Under the pieces are notes generated by a model. That model had not been told where the DNA came from and made no database searches. It saw nothing but the letters and a program-made list of their open reading frames with translations. A stretch of DNA of 58,379 nt, taken from positions 1-58,379 of the forward strand of contig PLWQ01000005.1 in the NCBI GenBank assembly GCA_003165595.1, read 5' to 3'. Position numbers and translations under genes: made by a program. This document shows, in pieces, positions 1 to 7,191 of the stretch. The stretch is from Fibrobacterota bacterium. Its GTDB lineage: Bacteria > Fibrobacterota > Chitinivibrionia > Chitinivibrionales > FEN-1185. The first letter of the stretch is position 1. Each line of letters begins with the position of its first letter.

Positions 1-3
1 CCT

Positions 4-714
4 TCATCCTTCCGCCTTCATTCCGCCAAACCCCGGATAGTACATCCTGAGCTCCTCCACGAGTTTTCCAACCGGAAGCTGACCGGGCGCGACGGCAGAG
101 CGCAGATAGCCGTACGTAAACAATGAGCCGAACACCGGCGCCAGCACGCGTGAGATCATGCCGAAATCACCCATGGCGATGGCCACGAGCGGCCACGTGC
201 ACTCCGACGCAAACGTAAACAGACGCGCCACATCGGAACGGGTGCGCGCCATGGCGGCGATCTTCACGATATCGGCGCCGAGCCCGTGCGCCCGGTCGGC
301 GATGCCGTGCAAATGCGCGCAGTCCGGCGTCTTTTCGAAATCGTGCTCGGACACGATAACGGTCTTCCCGGTCGCGTGCGCAATAACCTGCCTGGCAATC
401 GACGAGTCGATTTCGACGTCTATGGCATCCACAAACGGAATCACGGCCTTGAATATGTCCATGCGTTTCGCGTGATTCTCGTCGGTTTCCCGGACCGTGC
501 CGATGCACGGGAGGTTCGTGGTCTTCTTGATTTTGTCAATAAACACGCAGAGCGACGGGATGTCGGCCCCAAGAAGGTCGCAGCGGATTTCCAGCAGGTC
601 GGCACCCGTTTTTTCAAGCTCGGCAATGTGGTGCGAGTTGAGAAATTCATCGACGATCGCGACCACGCGGGGGACTTCGCCGAGCGTGACGGAGCCTATT
701 GCAAGAGGTTTCAT
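4..714 (-). CDS. aroD: Type I 3-dehydroquinate dehydratase
   Basis: This gene encodes a 236-residue cytosolic enzyme of the shikimate pathway that dehydrates 3-dehydroquinate to 3-dehydroshikimate through a Schiff base. Type I features are visible: the substrate-binding EIRCDLL near residue 42, the catalytic-base region SEHDFEKTP with its His near residue 125, the Schiff-base lysine in VKIAAMA near residue 150, and IAMGDFGMISR followed by GSLFTYG in the last strands. The length matches the family. The ATG at 712-714 lies three bases past the TAG of the upstream SPL-like gene with only a weak AGGA, so translation is probably coupled to it. The gene is complete, and its stop lies three bases inside the window edge. 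Assignment is firm; the link to the two radical-SAM genes is only positional. Confidence 0.95.
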   Translation of the reverse strand: MKPLAIGSVTLGEVPRVVAIVDEFLNSHHIAELEKTGADLLEIRCDLLGADIPSLCVFIDKIKKTTNLPCIGTVRETDENHAKRMDIFKAVIPFVDAIDVEIDSSIARQVIAHATGKTVIVSEHDFEKTPDCAHLHGIADRAHGLGADIVKIAAMARTRSDVARLFTFASECTWPLVAIAMGDFGMISRVLAPVFGSLFTYGYLRSAVAPGQLPVGKLVEELRMYYPGFGGMKAEG

Positions 715-717
715 ATC

Positions 718-1770
718 CTAAAAATGGTTAATGGATAAGCTGCGGCTATTATTCTTTTGATTTCTTGAAATTCCCAGCATTTCCTCCGCCCTCTCGTCCA
801 GATACGTCGCCAGCCCCCGCGGAATCCTCGCCATCATCCCCGCCTCGTTCCATACCTCCGGGCTTTCCATGCACAGGTACAGCGGAATGGCGTGGCCGCA
901 CTTGCCGATTTCCTCGCGGAGCGCGGAATAGAATTCCACCCGGATCGGCCGGTAGTACCTGATCTTTCCATCTTCGCCCTGCACCAACTCGCCCATCGCG
1001 AACAGGGGCAAATGGTCGCCGGTCTTCTTGAGCAGCGCCTTGAGCGCGGGCGACGAGCGGAAACCACCCAGGCTCCACCAGGCGATCCTTGACGTATCGG
1101 CAATCGCTTCGAAAATGCGCGCGACCACGCGGCGGTAATCCCGTTTCCATTCCGGGTACAGGAAGATCGGGTCAAAATGAAACGCGACCCAGAAGCCCAT
1201 GTCGAGGCAGCGTTGCGCCGCGGCGAGCCGGTCTTCAAGAAGCGCGGTGCCCTGCTCGAACGTCGAAATCATGCGCGGCGTATTCATGGAGAATCCAACG
1301 ACCACCTTGCGGGGATTCTGCACGGCGGCAAGACCGTCAACGTTCGTGCTCTTGGTCTTGAATTCCACCAGCACGTTCGGGTACGGCGCGAGCAGTTCGG
1401 CGATTTTCCGCGACAGATGAAGCTCGTTTTCCAGGAACAGACTGTCGCCGAACTCGCCGGTGCCGAACCGCACCACGCCGCTGCGGCGGGACAGTTTGTT
1501 GCGCACCTCGTCTTCCAAATCGGAGAAATTGTCAAAAACAATCTGACGTTGATTTTCGAGATAGGCTTGCAGGATGCAGTAGCGGCAGTACATGCCGCAG
1601 CCGGTAAGCGGGGTAAGGATCTGATAGCCGCAACAGAAATAGCCTTTCGTGGTGCCGGGGCACGGCTTCCAGAATTCGCCTTTGTGAAACTGGTGAACGA
1701 TCGCGCTGCGGGCTCCACCGGCCCCGCCGACCAGCGGCCTTGCGGGATGCGGCGCGGAATCGTCTTTCAC
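718..1770 (-). CDS. Spore photoproduct lyase-like radical SAM protein
   Basis: This 350-residue protein resembles the SPL family of radical SAM enzymes. The cluster motif CGMYCRYC (C-x3-C-x2-C) starts near residue 52, and an FGTGEFGDSL block and a KTKS block follow as in SPL-type TIM barrels. In Bacillus the prototype repairs 5-thyminyl-5,6-dihydrothymine in spore DNA, but no sporulation gene is seen here, so the substrate is unknown. The open frame runs much further upstream, but that part is out-of-frame sequence inside the ygiQ-like gene. I chose the GTG at 1768-1770 because it overlaps the ygiQ stop as GTGA, has GGGGAG about six bases upstream, and gives a normal family length. It sits between ygiQ and aroD in a tightly coupled operon. 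Confidence 0.85.
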   Translation of the reverse strand: MKDDSAPHPARPLVGGAGGARSAIVHQFHKGEFWKPCPGTTKGYFCCGYQILTPLTGCGMYCRYCILQAYLENQRQIVFDNFSDLEDEVRNKLSRRSGVVRFGTGEFGDSLFLENELHLSRKIAELLAPYPNVLVEFKTKSTNVDGLAAVQNPRKVVVGFSMNTPRMISTFEQGTALLEDRLAAAQRCLDMGFWVAFHFDPIFLYPEWKRDYRRVVARIFEAIADTSRIAWWSLGGFRSSPALKALLKKTGDHLPLFAMGELVQGEDGKIRYYRPIRVEFYSALREEIGKCGHAIPLYLCMESPEVWNEAGMMARIPRGLATYLDERAEEMLGISRNQKNNSRSLSINHF

Positions 1771-3536
1771 CGCCGTGCTCCCCGGCGGTCGTGGTGCAAA
1801 CGAGGCTGCTGGTCCTGCCACCACATGATGAGATCCTTCTGATGCCGCACCTCGCTCAGTTTTACCGTAACCGGGACCTTCTTTCCCGTGAACGGATCTT
1901 CTCCGGTTGCATACATCGAGCACGACACGGTCATGGGAATCGGAATGTATTCCTGCACGTTGCGGGCCTTGATGCCCCTGCGCCTGAGGTACTCGCCCAG
2001 TTCGCGGGCGTCGCTCTGCGTGCTGCCGGGGTGGCCGGCGATAAAATACGGCACAAGGTACTGCTGCTTGCCGGCGCGCGCGCTCGCGCTTGCAAAGAGT
2101 TCCTCGAACCGCTGCCACCCCGTTTCTTCGGGTTTCCCCATTGCGAAAAGCACTGCCCGCGCCAGGTATTCCGGCGCGACCGACAATTGTCCGCCCGTGG
2201 CCTTCTTGGCGACAATCTCGATGATCTCGGGCCACAACAGCGCAAGGTCCATGCGCACCCCGGAGTTGATTGACACATGCTTTACCATGTCGAGCCCGCA
2301 CACGGCGCGAATGAGTTCTGCAAACGCCGACTGGCCGGTTTGCAGAAACGAGCACACCGAAGGCGCCAGGCAGCTCCGCCGCGTGCAGGGCTTGCCGTCC
2401 TTGGGCCGCCTGCACGAGAGGCTGAACATATTTGCCGTGGGACCGCCGAGATCCGACACGATTCCTTTCCAGCCGGGAAGCTGCGAACGCTTGCGAATTT
2501 CCCTCACCACCGAATCCTTGGACCGGCTCTGGATGATCTTCCCCTGGTGCGCGCCTAGGCCGCAGAAATTGCAACCGCCAAAGCAGCCGCGCACAACGGT
2601 CACGGAGTCCTTAATCTGCTCGTAGGCGGGAACCGCCTGCTTGTACGAAGGATGAGGGCGATACGAAAATGGCAGTTCGTAAATTCGGTCTATTTCCCCC
2701 TGAGTGAGCGGTTCGGCCGGTTTGTTGACCAGCACGCCGAGTGTACTGCATTCCTGCAGAAACGCAGCCTCGGGATTCTCGTAAAACAGTCTTGTCATTT
2801 GCGAAAACGCCGCGCGCGACTGCTGTATCTCTTCAAACGACGGCAACCGCACGAACCGTTGTTTCGGGTCGGCAGCGACGGCGTCGAGTGCGTTCTTTCC
2901 CAGCCTGACCGCGGTGCCGGGAATATCGAGCATGCCTCCTATGGGCTCCCCACGTTTGCAGCGCGCGACAATGGCGCGCAGCGGATGTTCGGCCATGCCG
3001 TAGGCCAGGAGATCGGCCTTTGCGTCGAGCAGTATCGGCTGACGGAGCGAGTCGGACCAGAAGTCGTAGTGCACAATCCTGCGCAGGCTCGCCTCCACGC
3101 CGCCGATCACGATCGGTGCGCCGCTAAACGCCTGGCGAAGCGCATTGCAATAGGCAATGGTTGCGCGCTGCGGCCGGACGCCCGCCCTGCCGCCGGGAAC
3201 ATACGGATCGTCGCTGCGCGGCTTCTTCTGGGCCGTAAACAGCGACAGCATCGAATCGACGTTCCCGGCAGTTACGCCGAAGAAGTACCGCGGAGCGCCC
3301 AGCGCCGTAAAATCGGCCGGGTTCTTTACATCAGGCATTGCAATGATGCCCACGGTGCAGCCGAGAGACTGCACATACCTGCCCACCATGGCCGCCCCGA
3401 ACGCCGGATGGTCTACGTAGGCATCGCCCGTCACGATGATGACGTCGAGTTGTTCGAGGCCGAGAGCCTGCATTTCTTCCCTGCTGGCGGGGAGAAACGC
3501 GGTATTGATTCCCGGTCTCTGAGGGATTTCTTCCAT
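1767..3536 (-). CDS. YgiQ-family (UPF0313) radical SAM protein
   Basis: This 589-residue protein belongs to the YgiQ/UPF0313 family. The N-terminal FLPASREEMQALG and VTGDAYVDHPAFG blocks are the family signature (cobalamin-binding-like Rossmann domain). The radical SAM motif CFGGCNFC (C-x3-C-x2-C) lies near residue 310, followed by a Cys-rich stretch (SCRRPKDGKPC, RRSC, SVCSF) and a C-terminal SAM-barrel half with VQEYIPIPMT. The biochemical role of the family is not established. The ATG at 3534-3536 is preferred because family members begin just before this signature. A TTG 96 bases upstream would add a non-conserved leader, and neither start has a good ribosome site. It is the first gene of the ygiQ/SPL-like/aroD operon. 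Confidence 0.9.
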   Translation of the reverse strand: MEEIPQRPGINTAFLPASREEMQALGLEQLDVIIVTGDAYVDHPAFGAAMVGRYVQSLGCTVGIIAMPDVKNPADFTALGAPRYFFGVTAGNVDSMLSLFTAQKKPRSDDPYVPGGRAGVRPQRATIAYCNALRQAFSGAPIVIGGVEASLRRIVHYDFWSDSLRQPILLDAKADLLAYGMAEHPLRAIVARCKRGEPIGGMLDIPGTAVRLGKNALDAVAADPKQRFVRLPSFEEIQQSRAAFSQMTRLFYENPEAAFLQECSTLGVLVNKPAEPLTQGEIDRIYELPFSYRPHPSYKQAVPAYEQIKDSVTVVRGCFGGCNFCGLGAHQGKIIQSRSKDSVVREIRKRSQLPGWKGIVSDLGGPTANMFSLSCRRPKDGKPCTRRSCLAPSVCSFLQTGQSAFAELIRAVCGLDMVKHVSINSGVRMDLALLWPEIIEIVAKKATGGQLSVAPEYLARAVLFAMGKPEETGWQRFEELFASASARAGKQQYLVPYFIAGHPGSTQSDARELGEYLRRRGIKARNVQEYIPIPMTVSCSMYATGEDPFTGKKVPVTVKLSEVRHQKDLIMWWQDQQPRLHHDRRGARR

Positions 3537-3849
3537 AAAATGAAAATTATGTGATTGCAGACCATAAGCGGATATGCTTCCGGGGCAAGGAGGAAATTGT
3601 TTTATAAGCCAGGCACGGATGCCGCCGCGCAAGATCTGACGGTAGTGGAAAAGCCCGCTCTCGAAACCGGGATATCCGGATTGTGTTTAACGCACTTTGG
3701 CGAGTGTTTCACATAAGTAAATCCAGGGCGTCATGTTCCTGGTGCTTCAATGATCGATTGCTGTTAGGTAATGCGCGCAGCGGAAAACAGTGCGGAGCAT
3801 TTTCTTTCTCCCGCCCCATGCAAAAAGTAGTTTTATTACGTACACAATC
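3537..3849. other. Divergent intergenic region, ygiQ-like / ferredoxin operon
   Basis: This 313-base stretch separates the minus-strand radical-SAM operon from the plus-strand ferredoxin operon and must hold both promoters. I see no convincing small gene, RNA or strong dyad in it. Confidence 0.5.
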
Positions 3850-4083
3850 ATGAAAAATCTTGTTCGAACTTCGGGCATCGTCATCTCAATTGCGCTGTGC
3901 ATAGCAGCTGCAACGCTTAAGTCGCATGTGAGCCCAACCCTCTGCGTGGGATGCGGCGACTGCGTGCGAATCTGCCCGGTGTCGGCCATCAGCCTGGTGC
4001 GCGGCAAAGCCGTCATCGACGCGGAAACCTGCATCGGCTGCAAGAGTTGCAACAGAATTTGTTCCTACGGAGCCGTGAGATGA
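3850..4083 (+). CDS. Signal-anchored 2[4Fe-4S] ferredoxin-like protein 1
   Basis: This 77-residue protein starts with a basic N-terminus (MKNLVRTSG) and one hydrophobic segment (about residues 10-24). A bacterial-type ferredoxin domain follows with two complete C-x2-C-x2-C-x3-C motifs: CVGCGDCVRICP and CIGCKSCNRIC. Such a domain carries electrons between redox partners. The positive-inside rule predicts N-in/C-out topology, putting the clusters on the periplasmic side, which is unusual because these clusters are normally loaded in the cytosol. The ATG at 3850 is chosen because the upstream in-frame extension has no signal-like character. Its stop overlaps the ATG of a paralogous ferredoxin gene (ATGA). 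Function is inferred from the motifs only. Confidence 0.85.
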   Translation: MKNLVRTSGIVISIALCIAAATLKSHVSPTLCVGCGDCVRICPVSAISLVRGKAVIDAETCIGCKSCNRICSYGAVR

Positions 4084-4352
4084 ACAAGACGGTGCGAACG
4101 CTCGGTCTGGCAATCGCCGTGGCGCTCGTGGCCGGTCTCGCGTGCGTCAAATCGCTGGAACAATCGCTTGGTCCCACCAAGGGCGCGTATCTGAGCGTTG
4201 ATCCCGGTTTGTGTTCAGGATGCCGGAAATGCGTTGCGGTGTGCAATGCCGACGCCATAACAATTGTTTCGAACAAGGCGGTGGTCGACCCGACAAAATG
4301 CATTCAGTGCTTTAAATGCGTTGACGCGTGCCCCTATGACGCGATTTATTGA
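4080..4352 (+). CDS. Signal-anchored 2[4Fe-4S] ferredoxin-like protein 2
   Basis: This 90-residue paralogue of the preceding gene has the same architecture. A basic N-terminus (MNKTVRTLG) and a hydrophobic segment (about residues 8-22) are followed by a roughly 20-residue linker and two C-x2-C-x2-C-x3-C motifs, CSGCRKCVAVCN and CIQCFKCVDACP. All eight cluster cysteines are present. One extra cysteine (GLACVKS) closes the hydrophobic segment but is not a good lipobox. The start overlaps the preceding stop as ATGA, so the two are translationally coupled and probably made in equal amounts. The predicted barrel gene begins about 20 bases downstream. A membrane-bound or periplasmic electron carrier is the likely role; the partner is unknown. 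Confidence 0.85.
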   Translation: MNKTVRTLGLAIAVALVAGLACVKSLEQSLGPTKGAYLSVDPGLCSGCRKCVAVCNADAITIVSNKAVVDPTKCIQCFKCVDACPYDAIY

Positions 4353-4373
4353 TTTACGAGAGAGATCCGCCGC

Positions 4374-5678
4374 ATGAGAAGCGCCGCATGTTGCTGGCTA
4401 TTCTTGCTCGCTCTGCGTGCATATTGCGGACAGGATATCGATCTGCGTTTCGGAGCGGTTGGCGGGGGAAAAAGCGCGGGTGACGGCAGCATCTCAAATT
4501 GGGCGCCTGCAGTTGAGCTTCACTATCGGTGCGCCGTACCCCTCTTGCAGTCTTTTTCCATTCTTTGCGGCGAAGAATTCCAAAGCTACAGCCGGGTTTC
4601 TTCCACCCTTCCCCTTCTCGAACTCAATTATCCCGTGAACTCGATAACGAGCGCGGGCATCGCATACAACGGATTCGGCACGATTCAACTGAGCGGGTTC
4701 TCGCACGTTCTTTCCCAGAGCGAACCCATACCTTTCCCTGTTGCAAAGCAGGAAAACAATTCCCCCCTGGCCGTCGGGAGCATCACCGAGCGGTTCAAAA
4801 ACGGGGCCGATCTATTTTTCGATGTGCCGTTATGGCGGTTCACGCTTACCGGAGATGCATTCTACAACAACCTGATATTTGATTACAGCCGTGACACCAT
4901 AATTTCGCGCGATACGATAAATCTCACCCGGCCCAACAGTCACGACGCCGATCTTTGGTGCAATGCCTCGTTGGCGTTTGACGTACTCGACAAAAAACTT
5001 TGGATCAAAGCCGCCGGCTTGTTCAAAGACGATTTGAACCCCTACCAGGGCTATAACATTACCGGCTATTTTCTCGGCGTGGAGGGTGAATCCAATATCT
5101 TCTGGAACACTCTTGCCGTAAGCGGTGATGCGTTTGCGCGATATATCGAAAGCGATATCATGGACCTCAAGCAGTACGGAGACAGATTCGGGACAACCGA
5201 GCATCTCAGGCTTGTTGCAAAGATCCCGTCCGGCTTTTATGTCAAAGGCGACTGTGCCTTCGAATCGGCGTTAACCATGAGGAAACTCAGGGCCGAACTT
5301 TCGCTCCGCAAGGTGTGGGTAAACCGGTACAGCGTTGAAGTCGGCGCCTGGACAACGGCCGGCGGGCTTTTCCCGCGGCAATGCGCCTACATTTCCTCCA
5401 CCATTGCTGTTACTCCGCGCGACATGCTGATTCCATCGGTCCGGGCATTTACGCACTGGAACGGATACTTTGTAAACGGCGATTCGACCATGACCCTGTA
5501 TCGTACCGATCTCGGGCTGTCGTTCCGCCACGATTTTCCTTTATCACCGGCATCCGTGCTAAAGAACCTTTCGTTCAATTGCGGGGCGCTGTACAGAAGG
5601 TTTACCGAAATGCCTGTTACCGTTATCATAAGCCCTCAAAATATTGACTTTTATGTGGGAGTGAGCGATTGGCTGTGA
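4374..5678 (+). CDS. Predicted outer-membrane beta-barrel protein
   Basis: This 434-residue protein has an N-terminal signal peptide (MRSAACCWLFLLALRAYC, cleavage probably before GQDIDL) and then a long series of alternating hydrophobic/polar segments rich in aromatic and Gly/Asn residues, as expected for a transmembrane beta barrel. The C-terminus (SDWL) is close to the aromatic/hydrophobic ending of barrels. I recognise no named family; it is clearly not a cytochrome, having no CxxCH. It lies between the exported ferredoxins and a lipoprotein whose GTG start overlaps its stop. In that setting it could be the outer-membrane channel of an electron-transfer or sensing complex. That role is inference from context. 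Confidence 0.6.
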   Translation: MRSAACCWLFLLALRAYCGQDIDLRFGAVGGGKSAGDGSISNWAPAVELHYRCAVPLLQSFSILCGEEFQSYSRVSSTLPLLELNYPVNSITSAGIAYNGFGTIQLSGFSHVLSQSEPIPFPVAKQENNSPLAVGSITERFKNGADLFFDVPLWRFTLTGDAFYNNLIFDYSRDTIISRDTINLTRPNSHDADLWCNASLAFDVLDKKLWIKAAGLFKDDLNPYQGYNITGYFLGVEGESNIFWNTLAVSGDAFARYIESDIMDLKQYGDRFGTTEHLRLVAKIPSGFYVKGDCAFESALTMRKLRAELSLRKVWVNRYSVEVGAWTTAGGLFPRQCAYISSTIAVTPRDMLIPSVRAFTHWNGYFVNGDSTMTLYRTDLGLSFRHDFPLSPASVLKNLSFNCGALYRRFTEMPVTVIISPQNIDFYVGVSDWL

Positions 5679-6247
5679 AAGCAACGAACTCAGGAAAGAA
5701 CCTCAACCTTAGGCCCTGCGGCGTGCATGGAAAAGTCGCAGCCCGGGCGTTTTGCATGATGCTTGCCTCCGGCATCGCGCTGGTCGGCTGCGGCGATTCG
5801 TTTGTCGATTCATTCAATAAAGCTCCGCCGCCAGGCGTCGTCGTTCTGCACCCACCCCACCCGACAAGCACCTGGATTGACTCCATAAACCCGACCGACG
5901 GGACAACAAGTGCGACCCTGTGCGTCACCGGCGGCTGGGTAAGCTCAACCGAATGCTCACTTTACATATTCTTGAAATATTGCGACGGAACTACCCGGAT
6001 ACGGCTGGGAACGGATTCAAATAGTTATACTCTGACCAAGGGCTATCTTACGGATACGCCCTATTGTCCGGACTCCACGGCTACATTTGTCCACTTGACC
6101 TACGTCTATTCCGGACTTACCCCAGCCAAGAAGTACTACCTGAACATCATGGGGTACTGGGGCATAGCCCAGCCCTGGCAATTGGACGGCAGTTTCACCA
6201 CACGGCCGGATTCTTCCTTGGACACATTATCGAAGAGGGGACCTTGA
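5675..6247 (+). CDS. Lipoprotein with a fibronectin-III-like domain
   Basis: This roughly 190-residue secreted protein has an N-terminal hydrophobic stretch ending in a lipobox (ALVGC), so it is probably lipidated at the Cys near residue 40. The mature part begins with a short Pro-rich spacer and continues as one beta-sandwich-like domain (WIDSINPTDG, VYSGLTPAKKYYLNI) resembling fibronectin type III modules. The preferred start is the GTG at 5675-5677, which overlaps the barrel stop as GTGA. A TTG six bases upstream has a better-spaced GGAG and cannot be excluded. The long basic segment before the hydrophobic stretch is unusual for a lipoprotein signal. It probably works with the preceding barrel or the following DUF2271 protein. 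Confidence 0.65.
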   Translation: MKATNSGKNLNLRPCGVHGKVAARAFCMMLASGIALVGCGDSFVDSFNKAPPPGVVVLHPPHPTSTWIDSINPTDGTTSATLCVTGGWVSSTECSLYIFLKYCDGTTRIRLGTDSNSYTLTKGYLTDTPYCPDSTATFVHLTYVYSGLTPAKKYYLNIMGYWGIAQPWQLDGSFTTRPDSSLDTLSKRGP

Positions 6248-6251
6248 AATT

Positions 6252-7055
6252 ATGAACTACTCGCTCTTTGCCCGGTACGCGGCCTTATGCTGCATGTGGT
6301 TGACTGCCACCTGCACCATGGGGCCAAAGGTGCGGGACGGCGGCATAATCACAACAAACGCGAATGCGCAGGGGAACAAGATCACCGTCAGGTTCACCCG
6401 AGGAAGCAATTTCGCCAATGCCAAGCAATTCCTGTTTGGAAAGTTCACCATTACCCCGCAAATCGCGGTATGGGCCGAAGACACTCAGGGACGGTATCTT
6501 CAGACGCTCTATGTGACGCGGAAGTTCGCAAAGCAGGATTGGGGAATTATGCTGCACAACAAGGACAGTTGTTTCCGGACCAGCTCGCTTCCCTACTGGC
6601 TCAACAAGTACGTTCACGCGGGAAACGCCGCTCCCACGACCAACAAGCCGCTCCCGGACGCCGTCACCGCGGCGACGCCGACCGGTTCATTCGACATCAA
6701 CACCATGCTCAATACCCCGGCGTTGCCCGTGGTGATCTGCGTGGAGATCAACAGCTCGTTCGACTACAACAGCGCATTTGGCCCCAAGCGGAAAGCATCC
6801 TCAATCAACGGGCAACCCGCTGTGGTGTACAAGGCCCGCGCGGGGGAAAATCTTCGGCTGTACCCCGTTGTTTCGATGAAGCTGGCCGGCCACAGCGGCG
6901 AAACCGGCGCGGATTCTCTCTTGTATAAAGACGTCTCGGGGCTCACCACCGCACAAAACATTTTCAGTTGCATCAACGTGCTGATGCATGTTTCCGTGTC
7001 GCCCGCTGGCGATTCGATCGATCGGACGGGCGCTACGCCCCTGTCCGCGCGTTGA
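6252..7055 (+). CDS. Exported DUF2271-family protein with flavinylation-like motif
   Basis: This 267-residue protein has a short signal peptide and then matches what I know of DUF2271: PQIAVWAEDTQGRYLQTLYV (about residues 69-88), a PYW block near 115, EINSSFDYN near 165-173, GQPAVVYKA near 188-196, and a C-terminal LTTAQNIF. DUF2271 genes often occur with ApbE and other extracytosolic redox genes. Residues 136-142 read DAVTAAT followed by PTGSF, which fits the D-x-x-(S/T)-x-A-(S/T) pattern where ApbE attaches FMN to a Thr or Ser, although Ala replaces the usual Gly. It is the last gene of the ferredoxin/barrel/lipoprotein operon. Family call is fairly good; flavinylation is a hypothesis. Confidence 0.7.
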   Translation: MNYSLFARYAALCCMWLTATCTMGPKVRDGGIITTNANAQGNKITVRFTRGSNFANAKQFLFGKFTITPQIAVWAEDTQGRYLQTLYVTRKFAKQDWGIMLHNKDSCFRTSSLPYWLNKYVHAGNAAPTTNKPLPDAVTAATPTGSFDINTMLNTPALPVVICVEINSSFDYNSAFGPKRKASSINGQPAVVYKARAGENLRLYPVVSMKLAGHSGETGADSLLYKDVSGLTTAQNIFSCINVLMHVSVSPAGDSIDRTGATPLSAR

Positions 7056-7129
7056 GAGTTGACCGCGGCGTGTCTGGCCTGTAAAGTTGTTGCGTTTTAG
7101 CCGCCTGCCGCCGGTCGCGCCGAAACGCA

Positions 7130-7164
7130 GAGAGCCCGCGACGGTTTCCCGCGCGGGCCCTCTC
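7130..7164. terminator. Probable bidirectional hairpin between convergent genes
   Basis: The arms GAGAGCCCGCG and CGCGGGCCCTCTC pair with a two-base bulge between the stops of the DUF2271 gene and the di-heme oxidoreductase gene. There is no clear T run, so an intrinsic terminator is only likely. Confidence 0.4.
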
Positions 7165-7191
7165 GCTAACCAGGTGGGCCTTGAAACTGTC

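Noticed and set aside
706-798. (Protein coordinates of the kinase fusion) active rhodanese domain
   Set aside because: The catalytic Cys position reads Ser (YSRTSSR), so sulfurtransferase activity is not expected.
1771-2574. N-terminal extension of about 268 residues on the SPL-like frame
   Set aside because: It lies wholly inside the ygiQ-like gene in another frame and has shadow-like Arg/Gly-rich composition. The GTG at 1770 with an SD and GTGA overlap is the natural start.
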